From assembly GCF_002937115.1 (NCBI RefSeq), contig NZ_NHRY01000260.1, positions 62,001 to 126,000 on the forward strand: DNA of 64,000 bases. The letters run 5' to 3'. The position numbers were made by a program, and so were the translations under genes. The notes beneath the pieces are model-generated. The model worked only from the letters and a program-made list of their open reading frames with translations. It searched no databases and was not told the origin of the DNA. Below are positions 35,636 to 44,908 of the stretch, one piece after another. Numbering within the stretch: the first letter of the stretch is position 1; each line of letters opens with the position of its first letter. This DNA comes from Rhodopila globiformis (GTDB lineage: Bacteria; Pseudomonadota; Alphaproteobacteria; Acetobacterales; Acetobacteraceae).

Positions 35636-36439
35636 ATGCAATCTTCGTTTCGTACCGTCCTGATTACCGGCGCCTCCACCGGCATTGGCGCGACGTACGC
35701 CGATCGTTTCGCCCGGCGTGGCCACGGGCTTGTGCTGGTGGCGCGCGACCAGGGGCGCCTGGAGACTCTTGCCGCCCGGCTGCGTGACGATTACCGCGTT
35801 CCCGTTGACGTGGTCGCCGCCGATCTGACCAGGGCCGGGGACCTGGGCCGTGTGGAGACGCGGCTGCGGCAGGACGCGGAAATCGGCATCCTGGTGAACA
35901 ACGCCGGGGCGGCGGTGGGCGGCGGGTTCGCCAGTCCTGACCTGGATGCGCTGGAGCGGCTTGTTGACCTCAACGTCACCAGCCTTATGCGCCTGACCGG
36001 CGCGGTGGTGCCGCGTTTCCTGGCGGAGGGCGGCGGCGCGATCATCAACCTGACGTCGGTGCTCGCCGTCGCGCCCGAACTGATGCCCGGGATCTACCCG
36101 GCGACGAAGGCGTTCGTGCTGACCTTTTCCCAGTCGCTGCAATCCGAACTGGGGCCAAGCGGCATTTATGTGCAGGCCGTGCTGCCGGCGGCGACCCGGA
36201 CCGAGATCTGGGAACGGTCCGGCATGGATCCGAATGCCTTTCCGGCCATGATGGACGTCGGCGAGCTAGTCGATGCCGCCCTGGTCGGTTTCGATCGCAA
36301 GGAGACGATTACCATCCCACCGCTGCCTGACGAGAACCAGTGGACGCAGTTCACCGCCGCGCGCCAGGCCATGCTGCCGAACTTCCGGCAGACGCACCCC
36401 GCCGACCGCTACCTGGATGGCGCCGCCGCGGGACGGTAG
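35636..36439 (+). CDS. Short-chain dehydrogenase/reductase
   Basis: A 267-aa classical SDR. The cofactor motif is TGASTGIG (residues 11-18), NNAGAAVGG follows in strand 4, the catalytic Ser is in NLTSVLAVAP and the YxxxK pair in YPATKAF. The Tyr-Pro-Ala-Thr-Lys motif and the sequence after it resemble the oxidoreductase group named for DltE/YqjQ. NADP preference is suggested by Arg residues after the second strand (ARDQGRLE). It lies 32 bases after the pump gene with its own GGGAGAG ribosome site, so it is the last gene of the HxlR-controlled operon. Confidence 0.92.
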   Translation: MQSSFRTVLITGASTGIGATYADRFARRGHGLVLVARDQGRLETLAARLRDDYRVPVDVVAADLTRAGDLGRVETRLRQDAEIGILVNNAGAAVGGGFASPDLDALERLVDLNVTSLMRLTGAVVPRFLAEGGGAIINLTSVLAVAPELMPGIYPATKAFVLTFSQSLQSELGPSGIYVQAVLPAATRTEIWERSGMDPNAFPAMMDVGELVDAALVGFDRKETITIPPLPDENQWTQFTAARQAMLPNFRQTHPADRYLDGAAAGR

Positions 36440-36558
36440 CTTTTCGTTGGGAACGACCTGAGTCCATCGGGATTTTGCCCTGAAGCCCGTCCGGTGCGTT
36501 ATTATCATGGCAGGCGGCTGGCCTGAATGATGAAACGGCGAGCGGGGGGGGGAAGTCG

Positions 36559-37887
36559 ATGGACGCTATCATGCCGTCATCCGTTTCGTCCGAACAGTTC
36601 CAGTGGGTGATCCACTGGCTGTTCGGCGACGCCTTGCAGTTCGCGAATCTCATCCAGGTTCCGGCACTGATCATGACTGGCGGCGTCGCCTGGCTGCTGT
36701 GCCGTCCGGTGCAGCATTGGGCCGTCGCGTGGATCAACCGGCTGCCGGACCATCATCATCTCGACAGCCTGCTGCATCGGCCGTGGCTGATCCAGCGGGT
36801 GGTGCCGCTGATCACGCCCACCGCCTGGGTGATCGGACTATGGATCGCCGTCACGGTCGCCGCGCGCACCGGCTGGCCCGACACGGTTGCGCGGATCGCC
36901 ATGAACCTGCTGATCGCATGGCTGGTGATCCGCCTGGCGGCCGATATCGTTCCCAATGCGGTGCTTGCCCGGATGATCGCCGTGCTGGCCTGGATCGTTG
37001 CGGCGCTCAACATCCTGCACCTTTTGGGCCCCACGCTTGCGTTGCTCGACGGCACCGCCATCGTCGTCGGCGGACTCCGGGTTTCGCTGCTGACCATCGT
37101 CAAGGGGGTCGTTTCGCTGACCACGCTGCTGTGGGTGGCGACGGTGGCGTCCAAGCTGTTCGAGCGCCGCATCACCCACGTCGCCGAGATCACTCCCCGC
37201 GCGCGGGTGCTGCTGGGCAAGCTGCTGAAGGCGACGCTGATTACCCTGGCGGTGGTGCTGTCGCTGACCAGCATCGGCGTGGACCTGTCCAGCTTCGCGC
37301 TGTTCACCGGCGCGCTTGGCGTGGGCATCGGCCTCGGCCTGCAGCGGACGGTGTCGAACCTGTTCAGCGGAATCGTCCTGCTGCTCGACCGCTCCATCAA
37401 GCCGGGCGACGTCATCGAGGTCGGCGGGACCTATGGCTGGGTGGCCTCGCTCGGCGCACGCTACGTCGCGGTGGAGACCCGCGACGGGACGGAATATCTC
37501 ATTCCCAACGAAGACATCATCACGCACCAGGTGATCAACTGGTCCCACAACAACGACCGGGTTCGGCTGAAAGTCCCGATGCGCGTGCCGCATGATTCCG
37601 ACCTGGACCAGGTGATCGCCCTGGCGCTGGAGGCGGCCGCGGCGCCGCCGCGCATCCTGGCGTCGCCGGCGCCGGCTGTGCTGATCATGGCCTTCGGCGA
37701 GAGCGCGATCGAGCTTGAACTACGATTCTGGATCACCGACGCGCAGAACGGCGTGCACAACGTGAAAAGCCAGGTTCTTTACGAGATCTGGCGGCTGTTC
37801 CAGCAGCAGGGCATCCGGATTCCCTATCCCAAGCGCGACCTTTACGTACGCTCCACGCCGCAGGCCGGGCAGCTGGGGGAATCCTGA
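36559..37887 (+). CDS. Mechanosensitive channel, MscS family
   Basis: A 442-aa channel with several N-terminal helices (about 25-210) before the MscS core. The pore-lining helix and gate region read LFTGALGVGIGLGLQRTVSN, followed by LFSGIVLLLDRSIKPGDVIE, the beta-domain motif GWVASLGARYVAVETRDGTE, YLIPNEDIITHQVINWSH, and a C-terminal alpha/beta domain. It would release solutes under hypo-osmotic shock and thus complements the two potassium uptake systems in the window. A run of nine G residues (36544-36552) lies just before the ribosome site GGAAG. Confidence 0.92.
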   Translation: MDAIMPSSVSSEQFQWVIHWLFGDALQFANLIQVPALIMTGGVAWLLCRPVQHWAVAWINRLPDHHHLDSLLHRPWLIQRVVPLITPTAWVIGLWIAVTVAARTGWPDTVARIAMNLLIAWLVIRLAADIVPNAVLARMIAVLAWIVAALNILHLLGPTLALLDGTAIVVGGLRVSLLTIVKGVVSLTTLLWVATVASKLFERRITHVAEITPRARVLLGKLLKATLITLAVVLSLTSIGVDLSSFALFTGALGVGIGLGLQRTVSNLFSGIVLLLDRSIKPGDVIEVGGTYGWVASLGARYVAVETRDGTEYLIPNEDIITHQVINWSHNNDRVRLKVPMRVPHDSDLDQVIALALEAAAAPPRILASPAPAVLIMAFGESAIELELRFWITDAQNGVHNVKSQVLYEIWRLFQQQGIRIPYPKRDLYVRSTPQAGQLGES

Positions 37888-37903
37888 TCCGCACGGCGCC
37901 GCT

Positions 37904-38902
37904 TTACGCCCTCAGCCGCGGCAGCACCTTGTCGGTAAGCAGCCGGAACGAGCGTCCGCTCATCGGCGCCGCCATCAGGTAGGTCATGCCGATCGCCTCG
38001 GCAAACGACTGGATCTGGTCGGCCACGCGCTCCGGGGTGCCGTGGATCATCACCTCATCCAGATAGAACGCCACCGGGTCCCTGCCGCCGAATGTCCTCT
38101 CCTCCTGCCGGACGTTGCCGCTGTGCTGCGGGCCGACATAGGACGCGATCGTCCATTCCGCCACGCGGTGCGCCACGGCGTGCGCCTTCTCGTCGGTGTC
38201 ATCGACGGCGACCAGCCGCGCCATCGGAATGGTGCGGCCGGCGTCGCTGTAGCCGGCCTCGGCCAGTTTCGCCCCATAATGCCGGCGCTTCCGGATCAGG
38301 TCAGCGCGGGAGGAATGCGGGTCCATCAGGATCGAGTGCCCCTGCCCCGCCGCCCACTCGATCGCCGGAATCGACGACGCCGCCAGCCAGACCGGCGGAT
38401 GCGGCGTCTGCAGCGGCTTGGGCAGCACCTCCACGCCGTCGTAATGAAAGAACCGGCCCTGGTGCGAAACCCGTTGGCTGGTCCACGCCTTCAGGACGAT
38501 CTCCACCGTCTCGTGGAAGCGTGCGGCGCTTTCCTCGCCCGGAATGCCGAAGGCGGCGAATTCGCTGCGCTCGAAACCACGTCCGGCGCCCCAGTTGACC
38601 CGGCCGCCCGACAGGACGTCCAGCAGCGCCACCTCCTCGGCCAGCCGGAGCGGATTGTAGAACGGCGCCAGCGAGACCGCCGTGCCGATGCGCAGCCGTC
38701 TGGTGCGGGCGGCGGCCATGGTGCCCATCATGTGCACCGACGGGCAGACCGAGAAGCTGGAAAAATGATGTTCGGCCAGCCAGACGGCATCGTATCCGGC
38801 CTGGTCCATGATGGCAAAGCGCTCCATCGCCGTTTCGTAAACCGAATTGAGCGGCACCGACCGGTCGCGCCAGCCGAAGAACTGCAGAATGCCGATTTGC
38901 AT
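37904..38902 (-). CDS. Luciferase-like (LLM) flavin oxidoreductase
   Basis: A 332-aa LLM-class flavin-dependent monooxygenase, TIM-barrel type. Family segments are YDAVWLAEHHFSSF, LRIGTAVSLAPFYNPLRLAE, LLDVLSGGRVNWGAGRGFER and VIHGTPERVADQIQSFAEAI (read here as MIHGTP). It would use reduced FMN and oxygen to attack an unknown organic substrate. No flavin reductase gene is adjacent. It is convergent with the MscS gene (16-base gap), and the region upstream, 38903-39083, is the divergent promoter area for a 55-aa gene. Confidence 0.9.
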   Translation of the reverse strand: MQIGILQFFGWRDRSVPLNSVYETAMERFAIMDQAGYDAVWLAEHHFSSFSVCPSVHMMGTMAAARTRRLRIGTAVSLAPFYNPLRLAEEVALLDVLSGGRVNWGAGRGFERSEFAAFGIPGEESAARFHETVEIVLKAWTSQRVSHQGRFFHYDGVEVLPKPLQTPHPPVWLAASSIPAIEWAAGQGHSILMDPHSSRADLIRKRRHYGAKLAEAGYSDAGRTIPMARLVAVDDTDEKAHAVAHRVAEWTIASYVGPQHSGNVRQEERTFGGRDPVAFYLDEVMIHGTPERVADQIQSFAEAIGMTYLMAAPMSGRSFRLLTDKVLPRLRA

Positions 38903-39083
38903 GTTTCCCCTCCCGTGACCGTGCGGTGCGGCGGCATGGTCGGGGATTTCCGCCGGGTGGTCCAGAACCCCGGCGGCAACCCTCCGCCACCATCCCGTGA
39001 AAGCGGCGGTGTGACCCGGGTCGCAGAAATCCCCCGGCGGCCCCTATATAAGCGTTCATTGTCAAGCATCCGTGGAGTGTCCC

Positions 39084-39251
39084 ATGTCATACGTCACACC
39101 GGCTGAACTCGCCGAGATCGTGCCGGACCTGCGGGCCCTGGCCAGCATCGAGCCATCCGCCGAGGTGCGCGCCGCCTTCATACGCCTTGCGGATCGATAC
39201 GATTCCATGGCAATCGGCTGCCACGATCCCGACCAGGCCGCCGCGGACTGA
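39084..39251 (+). CDS. Small hypothetical protein, 55 aa
   Basis: Starts MSYVTPAELAEIVPDLRALA and ends DPDQAAAD. It has a GGAG site eight bases before the ATG. The residue pattern predicts two amphipathic helices with charged faces and no membrane segment. The family is not recognised. Coding is supported by good codon-position bias and the ribosome site, but the length leaves doubt. Confidence 0.55.
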   Translation: MSYVTPAELAEIVPDLRALASIEPSAEVRAAFIRLADRYDSMAIGCHDPDQAAAD

Positions 39252-39639
39252 ACATCCGGCCCGGCTGCGTCATGAAAATTCCTTTGGAGAGACAAAGGAA
39301 AAAATCCCCCGGACATGCGCGCCAGGGGTTTGCAGGCTGCGCGGCCCGTGCTAGGCGTGCCGTGTCCTCGGAAACGAGCGGCGGACACCATGACGCAGGC
39401 GCGCGATGCGGAGCCAGATCGCCCGCGCGCCCGGGGTCCGTTTGAACGCCGTCTGGCCGTCCTTCACCTGCCAATGACCATGCGTCCTCAGGGCCGCGGT
39501 CGTTGCCGCGCGCTGGCCTGATCGCTCGCTCCGCGGCATCTGGCAGACGTCGGATGTTCCTTCGCCCGAAGCAGTCGGGCGCGCTTGCCTTCCAACTGAC
39601 AATCGCCTGCCCCGGCGCGGCAGGCACAGAGGAGACAGG
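39252..39639. other. Intergenic region without clear gene
   Basis: 388 bases. A hairpin-like stretch CCTTTGGAGAGACAAAGG at 39282-39299 (arms CCTTTG and CAAAGG) follows the 55-aa gene and could be a terminator, with an A-rich run just after it. The remainder has short frames on both strands that resemble nothing known. Confidence 0.35.
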
Positions 39640-40713
39640 ATGAATCTTCGAACATTGATGCAGGCCGGCCCCACGAAGGCGAACGAGCTGTTCGTCAGGC
39701 TGTCCGAAACCTCGGACGGCGCCATCAAGACCAGGGAAAAGCTGTTCGCCGAGCTGAAGACCGAGCTGGAGCTGCATGCCAGCCTGGAAGAGCAGCACCT
39801 GTACCCGGTCCTGCGCCGGAACGCGGAAACCAAGGAACTCGTTGCCGACGCGATCAAGGACAACAAGGAGCTTCGCGCGAAACTTGCCGAGCTGGAAGCA
39901 TTGCCGAAGAACGACGAAGCCTTCCCCGAACGGCTGAAGGATCTGCAGAAAGCCTTCCGCCAGCACGCCCGCGATGAGAACCGCGAGCTGCTGCCGGCGG
40001 TGCAGCAGGCGCTGACCGAGGAACAGGCACAAAACCTCGCCGGCAAGATCGAAGCCGGCATCGCCGGCGCCGAACAAGCCAGGCAGGATGAACTGGAGCA
40101 GCGCCGGGTAAAGGCCCGCCAGGAGCGCGAACAGGCCGAGTCCGCCCACGCCCAGACCGCCAACGCCGAGCCCGTTCACCGGAACCAGGCCGAGCCGAAG
40201 CAGGCGAAGCCTGCCGAGGAACGCCAGGACACCGAACCGCAAGCCTCCGCGAGGCCGGAGTCTCGTAACCAGGAAGAAACAGAGTCGCGTGCCTCCAGGC
40301 TGCCGCAGCGCAACGCCCTCCGGGCCGTCGAAGCGGCCGCCGGCGAAGCCCGGAGCGTCAACGCCGGCATGCGCGAGGCAACCGAAAACTACGTCCACAT
40401 GATGCGGACCGTGGCCCTGGACCCGCAGGAACTGATCGCTCTGCCCAGGTTCGCGGTCGGCGCAATCACCGACATGCAGGCTGCCTGGCTCGACTGGGTG
40501 AACCAGACGGCGCTCGCCGGAACGCGGCTGTCCCGTGAAATCCTGCGGCAGACGGCCGAGCAGCAGCAGCGGCTGGTCGTGAATTCGATGCAGCGCTGGA
40601 TGGACCAGAACGCCCGTATCATGCAGGTGACCATGCGTGCGGCGCAGGAAGGCCTTCGTCCATTCCTCGATCGTTCCACCGCCGGCCAGCAGGAGCACCC
40701 GCAACGCCGGTAG
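39640..40713 (+). CDS. Hemerythrin-like domain joined to phasin-like domain
   Basis: A 357-aa protein in three parts. Residues 1-150 are a four-helix hemerythrin-type bundle (HASLEEQHLYPVLR and FRQHARDENRELLPAV give the His/Glu ligand pattern). Residues about 150-230 are a very charged Gln/Glu/Arg-rich linker with likely coiled coil. Residues about 230-357 resemble a phasin helical region (ATENYVHMMRTVALDPQELI, DMQAAWLDWVNQTALAG, RWMDQNARIM). Hemerythrin domains bind oxygen or iron or sense redox; phasins coat polyhydroxyalkanoate granules. The combined role is unknown. The ribosome site GGAGACAGG lies right before the ATG. No pha genes are adjacent. Confidence 0.7.
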   Translation: MNLRTLMQAGPTKANELFVRLSETSDGAIKTREKLFAELKTELELHASLEEQHLYPVLRRNAETKELVADAIKDNKELRAKLAELEALPKNDEAFPERLKDLQKAFRQHARDENRELLPAVQQALTEEQAQNLAGKIEAGIAGAEQARQDELEQRRVKARQEREQAESAHAQTANAEPVHRNQAEPKQAKPAEERQDTEPQASARPESRNQEETESRASRLPQRNALRAVEAAAGEARSVNAGMREATENYVHMMRTVALDPQELIALPRFAVGAITDMQAAWLDWVNQTALAGTRLSREILRQTAEQQQRLVVNSMQRWMDQNARIMQVTMRAAQEGLRPFLDRSTAGQQEHPQRR

Positions 40714-41482
40714 CCCGCGGGCTTCGAACCGCGGCGGCGGTTGCAGCTGGTGCCCTGCAACCGCCGCCTGCGCCCGGACTGCCCGGCGGCGTTCCGCCCG
40801 CCACTTCACCCAGTCGTCAATTGATCGTTCCGCCATACTGCGCATCCGCCGATGCTGATCTGTGTTCGTGCGTTGGAAGAAGATGAGGCAAGAGGATCGA
40901 TCGATGACCGACAACCGGTGGGAGCTGCCGCTCGTGCTCATTATGTCTGCCGCGGCTTTTCTGTCGGTATGGCACTTCGTCGCGCTGCTCCTTGCCTGAC
41001 TCCTTCCCAGCCTGCCCGCCTGATCGTGCAGAGCGCTGTCGCATAGCCCCGGCCATCCATCCGCGTGCTTCGAACTGACCGCAGAGGATCGTCCGGCATC
41101 GGTGCCCGTTCTTGCGGGAAACCGGCAAATGCGCCTGTTCACCGGACCTTTCCGTTCCGCTGCCCTGTTTCCACCACGTGCCCCATTCCGCAGCAGCGGA
41201 CGGCGTGCATCAGGCTCCGCGCGCCTGCCCGCAACAGGATGATCCCTCCCGCAACATAATTGGCGTCATGGTTCCGCACGTTCCTGTGGTATGCTGGAAA
41301 CACATGGCGGGCCACTCTTTCATTCTCCGCCGGCTACCTGTTTGAATTGAAACTTTTTGCCAGTGTGTTACTGCTTCGCGCCACGTGTATCCGCCCGCAG
41401 CACAGGTTCGCGGAGCCGGATCTTTCGCTGATAATCCGCACGGCGTTGCCTGCCAAGTTGCCGCGAAGAGGCTTTGATCGAC
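40714..41482. other. Long intergenic region with one small ORF
   Basis: 769 bases before the CHASE3 kinase. The only plausible gene is the 31-aa membrane peptide at 40904-40999, listed separately. The part 41330-41480 is lower in GC and should hold the kinase promoter. Nothing else was recognised. Confidence 0.4.
40904..40999 (+). CDS. 31-aa single-span membrane peptide
   Basis: Starts MTDNRWELPLVLIMSAAAFL and continues SVWHFVALLLA: a short polar head and one hydrophobic helix. AGAGGA lies eight bases before the ATG. No family is recognised, but the amphipathic layout and ribosome site argue for a real small membrane protein. Confidence 0.4.
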   Translation: MTDNRWELPLVLIMSAAAFLSVWHFVALLLA

Positions 41483-44400
41483 ATGACACCATCGTCGTCC
41501 ACCTCAACCCTCGAACACGGTGTGGCAGCATCGTTAAATTGGAGAGACGACGGATGGTTGTTCAGCGCGATCTGCGCGCTGCTGCTGATCGCCGTTATCG
41601 CTGTGACGACCTTCATCATCGGCCTGCCCTACATGCGGGAGCGGCTGTCGGCCGCCAGCTCGGTGGAGCACACCTACGAAGTGATCGGCACCATCGGTGA
41701 CTTTCTGCTGGGCATCCAGAACCTCGAGTCCAGCCAGCAACACTACCTGCTGACGCGCGACCAGGCCGCGCTTGCTTCCTATAACCGCGGCGTTGACCGG
41801 GCACGCCGCGGCCTTTCCCAGTTGCAACAGCTGACGCTTGACAACCCGCACCAGCAGGACCGGCTGCACACCCTGCAGGATCAGGTGCACGGCCTGCTGA
41901 CGATCACCAATCGGGCCAACGCGGCGGCGGACAGCGGCAACGTCCGTGATGCTGCCGACATGATCCAGGCAGGTGACGCTGCGAAGCTCCGGAATGGCAT
42001 TCGTCATACCGTGGACGACGTAGTTGCTGAAGAACAACAATTGCTGCGGCAGCGCCGGGACGCGCAGGCTGATCTGTATCGTCGCACCGTCGTGGTCTTC
42101 ATCGGCCTGTCGGCGACCGCCGCCGGCGGCCTGCTGCTCGGCGGCTTCGCACTGGCCATGGCGCTGCGCGCGGCACGATCCGCCCGGCGCGAAACCGCCG
42201 AGCGCCAGCGCCTGCTTGCGATGATGGATCTTGCCGCCGTCATGCTGCGCGACTTCGACGGCATCGTCCGCTTCTGGTCGGAAGGTTGCCATCGGCTCTA
42301 TGGCTGGACCGCCACCGAGGCCGTCGGGCGCCCGGCGCATGCACTGCTGCAGACCGTCTTCCCGATCCCGCAAGCCGAAATCGAGGGCCGGCTGCGTCGC
42401 GACCAGGAATGGAGCGGCGAGCTGCGCCAGAAAACCAGGGATGGCACCGACCTGATCGTCCAGGCCCGCAAGCTGCTGCGTCCGGGCGCGAACGGGCAGG
42501 TGCCGTTGATCATGGAGAACGTCACCGACGTCACGCCGCAGGCCCGCGCCGAAACCGCCCTGCGCGAGAACGAGGCCCGGCTGCGCCTGGCGCAGCAAGT
42601 CGGCGGCATCGCCAGCGCCGACTGGACGACGTCGGAACCGCGCGCGCTGTGCTCGGAGGAATTCCGGCGGCTCTACGGCCTGCCGCCGCAACAGGACGCC
42701 ATTACCCAGGCCGCCTGGCTGGACCTGATCCACCCCGGCGACCGCGACCGTGTCGCAACCGAAATGCGCGCGGTTGCCGAACACACGGACAGCGTCGCCT
42801 CGGAGTTCCGTATCCGCCGCGACGACGGCGGCCAACGCTGGATCGCCATGCGCGCCGTCTCGTTCGCCGCCAATGGCGGCAAGGCGCGGCGGGTGATCAG
42901 CGCGCACCAGGACGTCACCGACCTGGTCGCCGCCCGCGAGGACCTGACGGCGCGGCGGGACGACCTGGAACGGCAGGTCGCCGAACGCACCGCCGCCGTG
43001 GCCGAAGCGGAAATGCGCTTTCGCGCCATCTTCGACTCGCAGTTCCAGCTCATCAGCCTGCTGGCGCCGGACGGCACCACGCTGGAGGTCAACCGCACCG
43101 CCCTGGAAACCGGCGGGCTCGCGCGCCACGAGGTGGTCGGCCACAAGTTCTGGACCGTCGGCGGGTGGCCGCGCTCGGAACGCGAGCGCCTGCCGGAGGA
43201 GGTTGCCGCGGCCGCCGCCGGCAGCCCGGTCCGCCGCGAGGCCGAACTACACGGAACCAACGGGCGCAGCATCTGGATCGACTACTCGCTGAAGCCGGTG
43301 CGCGACGCGGCAGGCGGCCGGGTCGAATGGATCATCGCCGAGGGCCACGACGTGACCGAGCGGCGGGCCATGGCCGAAAGCCTGGCGCAGGCCAAGAAGA
43401 TGCAGGCGCTCAGCCAGCTCGCCGCCGGAATTGCGCACGATTTCAACAACATCCTGCAGGCCGTGTCCGGTGCCGCGACCATGGCGGCGCGGCGGCCGGA
43501 GGATCACGACCGGGCGCGCCGGTTCGCCCAGATCTCGATCGACGCCGCCGCCCGCGGCGCCGCGATCACCGAGCGCCTGCTCTCGTTCGCCCGCCAGGGC
43601 GAGATGCACACCGAAGCGATTCCGGTCACCAGCCTGCTCGGCAACCTGCGCGAACTGCTGACCGGCAGCTTCGGCAGCGCGATCACGGTGCAGACCGCGA
43701 TCGCGCCCGACGTGCCGATGGTGCTGGCCGATCGGGCGCAGATCGAGACGGTGCTGGTCAATCTCGGCACCAATGCGCGGGAAGCCATGCCGCAGGGCGG
43801 CACGCTGACGCTGTCGGCCGAACCGGTGCATGTCGTGCGTGGCGGCCCCTTCCCGGCCGATGTCCCGCCCGGCGACTACGTGCGCATCGCCGTCGCCGAC
43901 ACCGGCGTCGGCATGAATGCAACGACGCTGGCGCGCATGGCCGAGCCATTCTTTTCCACCAAGCAGCCCGGCCAGGCCATCGGCCTGAGCCTCGCCATGG
44001 CGAAGGGGTTCGTGGAGCAATGTGGCGGCGCGTTCACGATATCCAGCACCCCGGGCGCCGGCACCACCGTCAGCCTGTGGCTGCCCCAGGCGGCCGAGGA
44101 AGCGCAGGTGCAGGCCGGCACGGACCTGGACGGCCAGCACAGCCTGATCCCCGCCCGGGTCCTGATCGTCGATGATGACGATTTCGTGCGCGAAGTGCTG
44201 GCGGCCCAGCTCGAAGCGGTCGGCTTCGCCACGTTGGTGGCCAGCAGCGGCAACGAGGCAGTCGCCCTGCTGGAGTCCGGCGAGACCGTCGACGTCCTGA
44301 TCAGCGACCTGGCGATGCCCGGGATCAACGGCATCGAGACGATCCAGCGCGCGCGGGCGCTGCGGCCCAGGATGCCGTGCTTCCTGGTGACCGGCTATGC

Positions 44401-44515
44401 CACGGAACAGGCGGCGCCGGCGGATGAGAGCGTGTTCACGTTGCTGCGCAAGCCGGTCTCGGCCGACACGCTGGCGCGCCAGATCGAAGCCGCGGTTCGC
44501 GCGACGCGCGGATAG
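41483..44515 (+). CDS. CHASE3/PAS hybrid sensor histidine kinase
   Basis: About 1010 aa. Two membrane helices (about 27-48 and 205-230) bracket a CHASE3 extracytoplasmic sensor (QNLESSQQHYLLTRDQ). Then three PAS domains (about 245-350, 360-480, 510-635), a HisKA box with AAGIAHDFNNILQAVSG (His near 652), an ATPase domain with DTGVGMN and a variant G box GQAIGLSLAMAKGF, and a receiver from about 893 (VLIVDDDDFVRE, acceptor Asp in VLISDLAMPG, Lys in LRKPVS). It parallels the hybrid kinase at 2.4-5.6 kb from its last PAS onward, so the two are probably paralogues. The G box has GQAIGLSL where GTGLGL is usual. An in-frame TTG nine bases upstream is an alternative start. Signal and target are unknown. 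Confidence 0.88.
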   Translation: MTPSSSTSTLEHGVAASLNWRDDGWLFSAICALLLIAVIAVTTFIIGLPYMRERLSAASSVEHTYEVIGTIGDFLLGIQNLESSQQHYLLTRDQAALASYNRGVDRARRGLSQLQQLTLDNPHQQDRLHTLQDQVHGLLTITNRANAAADSGNVRDAADMIQAGDAAKLRNGIRHTVDDVVAEEQQLLRQRRDAQADLYRRTVVVFIGLSATAAGGLLLGGFALAMALRAARSARRETAERQRLLAMMDLAAVMLRDFDGIVRFWSEGCHRLYGWTATEAVGRPAHALLQTVFPIPQAEIEGRLRRDQEWSGELRQKTRDGTDLIVQARKLLRPGANGQVPLIMENVTDVTPQARAETALRENEARLRLAQQVGGIASADWTTSEPRALCSEEFRRLYGLPPQQDAITQAAWLDLIHPGDRDRVATEMRAVAEHTDSVASEFRIRRDDGGQRWIAMRAVSFAANGGKARRVISAHQDVTDLVAAREDLTARRDDLERQVAERTAAVAEAEMRFRAIFDSQFQLISLLAPDGTTLEVNRTALETGGLARHEVVGHKFWTVGGWPRSERERLPEEVAAAAAGSPVRREAELHGTNGRSIWIDYSLKPVRDAAGGRVEWIIAEGHDVTERRAMAESLAQAKKMQALSQLAAGIAHDFNNILQAVSGAATMAARRPEDHDRARRFAQISIDAAARGAAITERLLSFARQGEMHTEAIPVTSLLGNLRELLTGSFGSAITVQTAIAPDVPMVLADRAQIETVLVNLGTNAREAMPQGGTLTLSAEPVHVVRGGPFPADVPPGDYVRIAVADTGVGMNATTLARMAEPFFSTKQPGQAIGLSLAMAKGFVEQCGGAFTISSTPGAGTTVSLWLPQAAEEAQVQAGTDLDGQHSLIPARVLIVDDDDFVREVLAAQLEAVGFATLVASSGNEAVALLESGETVDVLISDLAMPGINGIETIQRARALRPRMPCFLVTGYATEQAAPADESVFTLLRKPVSADTLARQIEAAVRATRG

Positions 44516-44574
44516 AGCCAAGCCACGGCCTGGCTCAGACGCACAGGCGCTGACGACGGCCAAAGGGCGGCCGT

Positions 44575-44908
44575 CCCCGATCGTCATGCCGGGCGCAGGC
44601 CCGGCATCCACGCCTTGCGGTGCCGCTATCGGCATAGGCGTGGATGGTGGGCCTTCGCCCCATTGGCGTTAAAAATGGGGCTGGCTGTTGCCTCCTCGTC
44701 ATGGCCCGGCTTGTCCGGGCCACCTATTCCAGCACTGTGCCGCGACAGGTGGCCCGGACAAGCCGGGTCATGACGGAATGGCAAGCATCGTGCCGCCGCC
44801 ACGCTATTTTAACGCCAATGGGGCCTTCGCCTACCATGACATTGTAGAAATGGCCGTGCCCGCAACCCCTATTTCAACGCCTATGGGACGCCGGCCCACC
44901 ATCCACGC
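44575..44908. repeat. Interspersed palindromic repeat block, copy C
   Basis: A composite between the kinase and CYTH-CHAD genes, filling nearly the whole 393-base gap. It contains a CATCCACGCC...GGCGTGGATG element (44605-44646), then the GGCCCGG(C/A)-type palindrome with arms around 44696-44725 and 44747-44775, then more half-arms to the end of the gap. The second palindrome is nearly the same as the one in the kdp block. Confidence 0.8.

Noticed and set aside
36544-36552. Run of nine G as a phase-variation tract for the MscS gene
   Set aside because: It lies upstream of the ribosome site and outside the coding frame, and one homopolymer in GC-rich DNA is not enough evidence.
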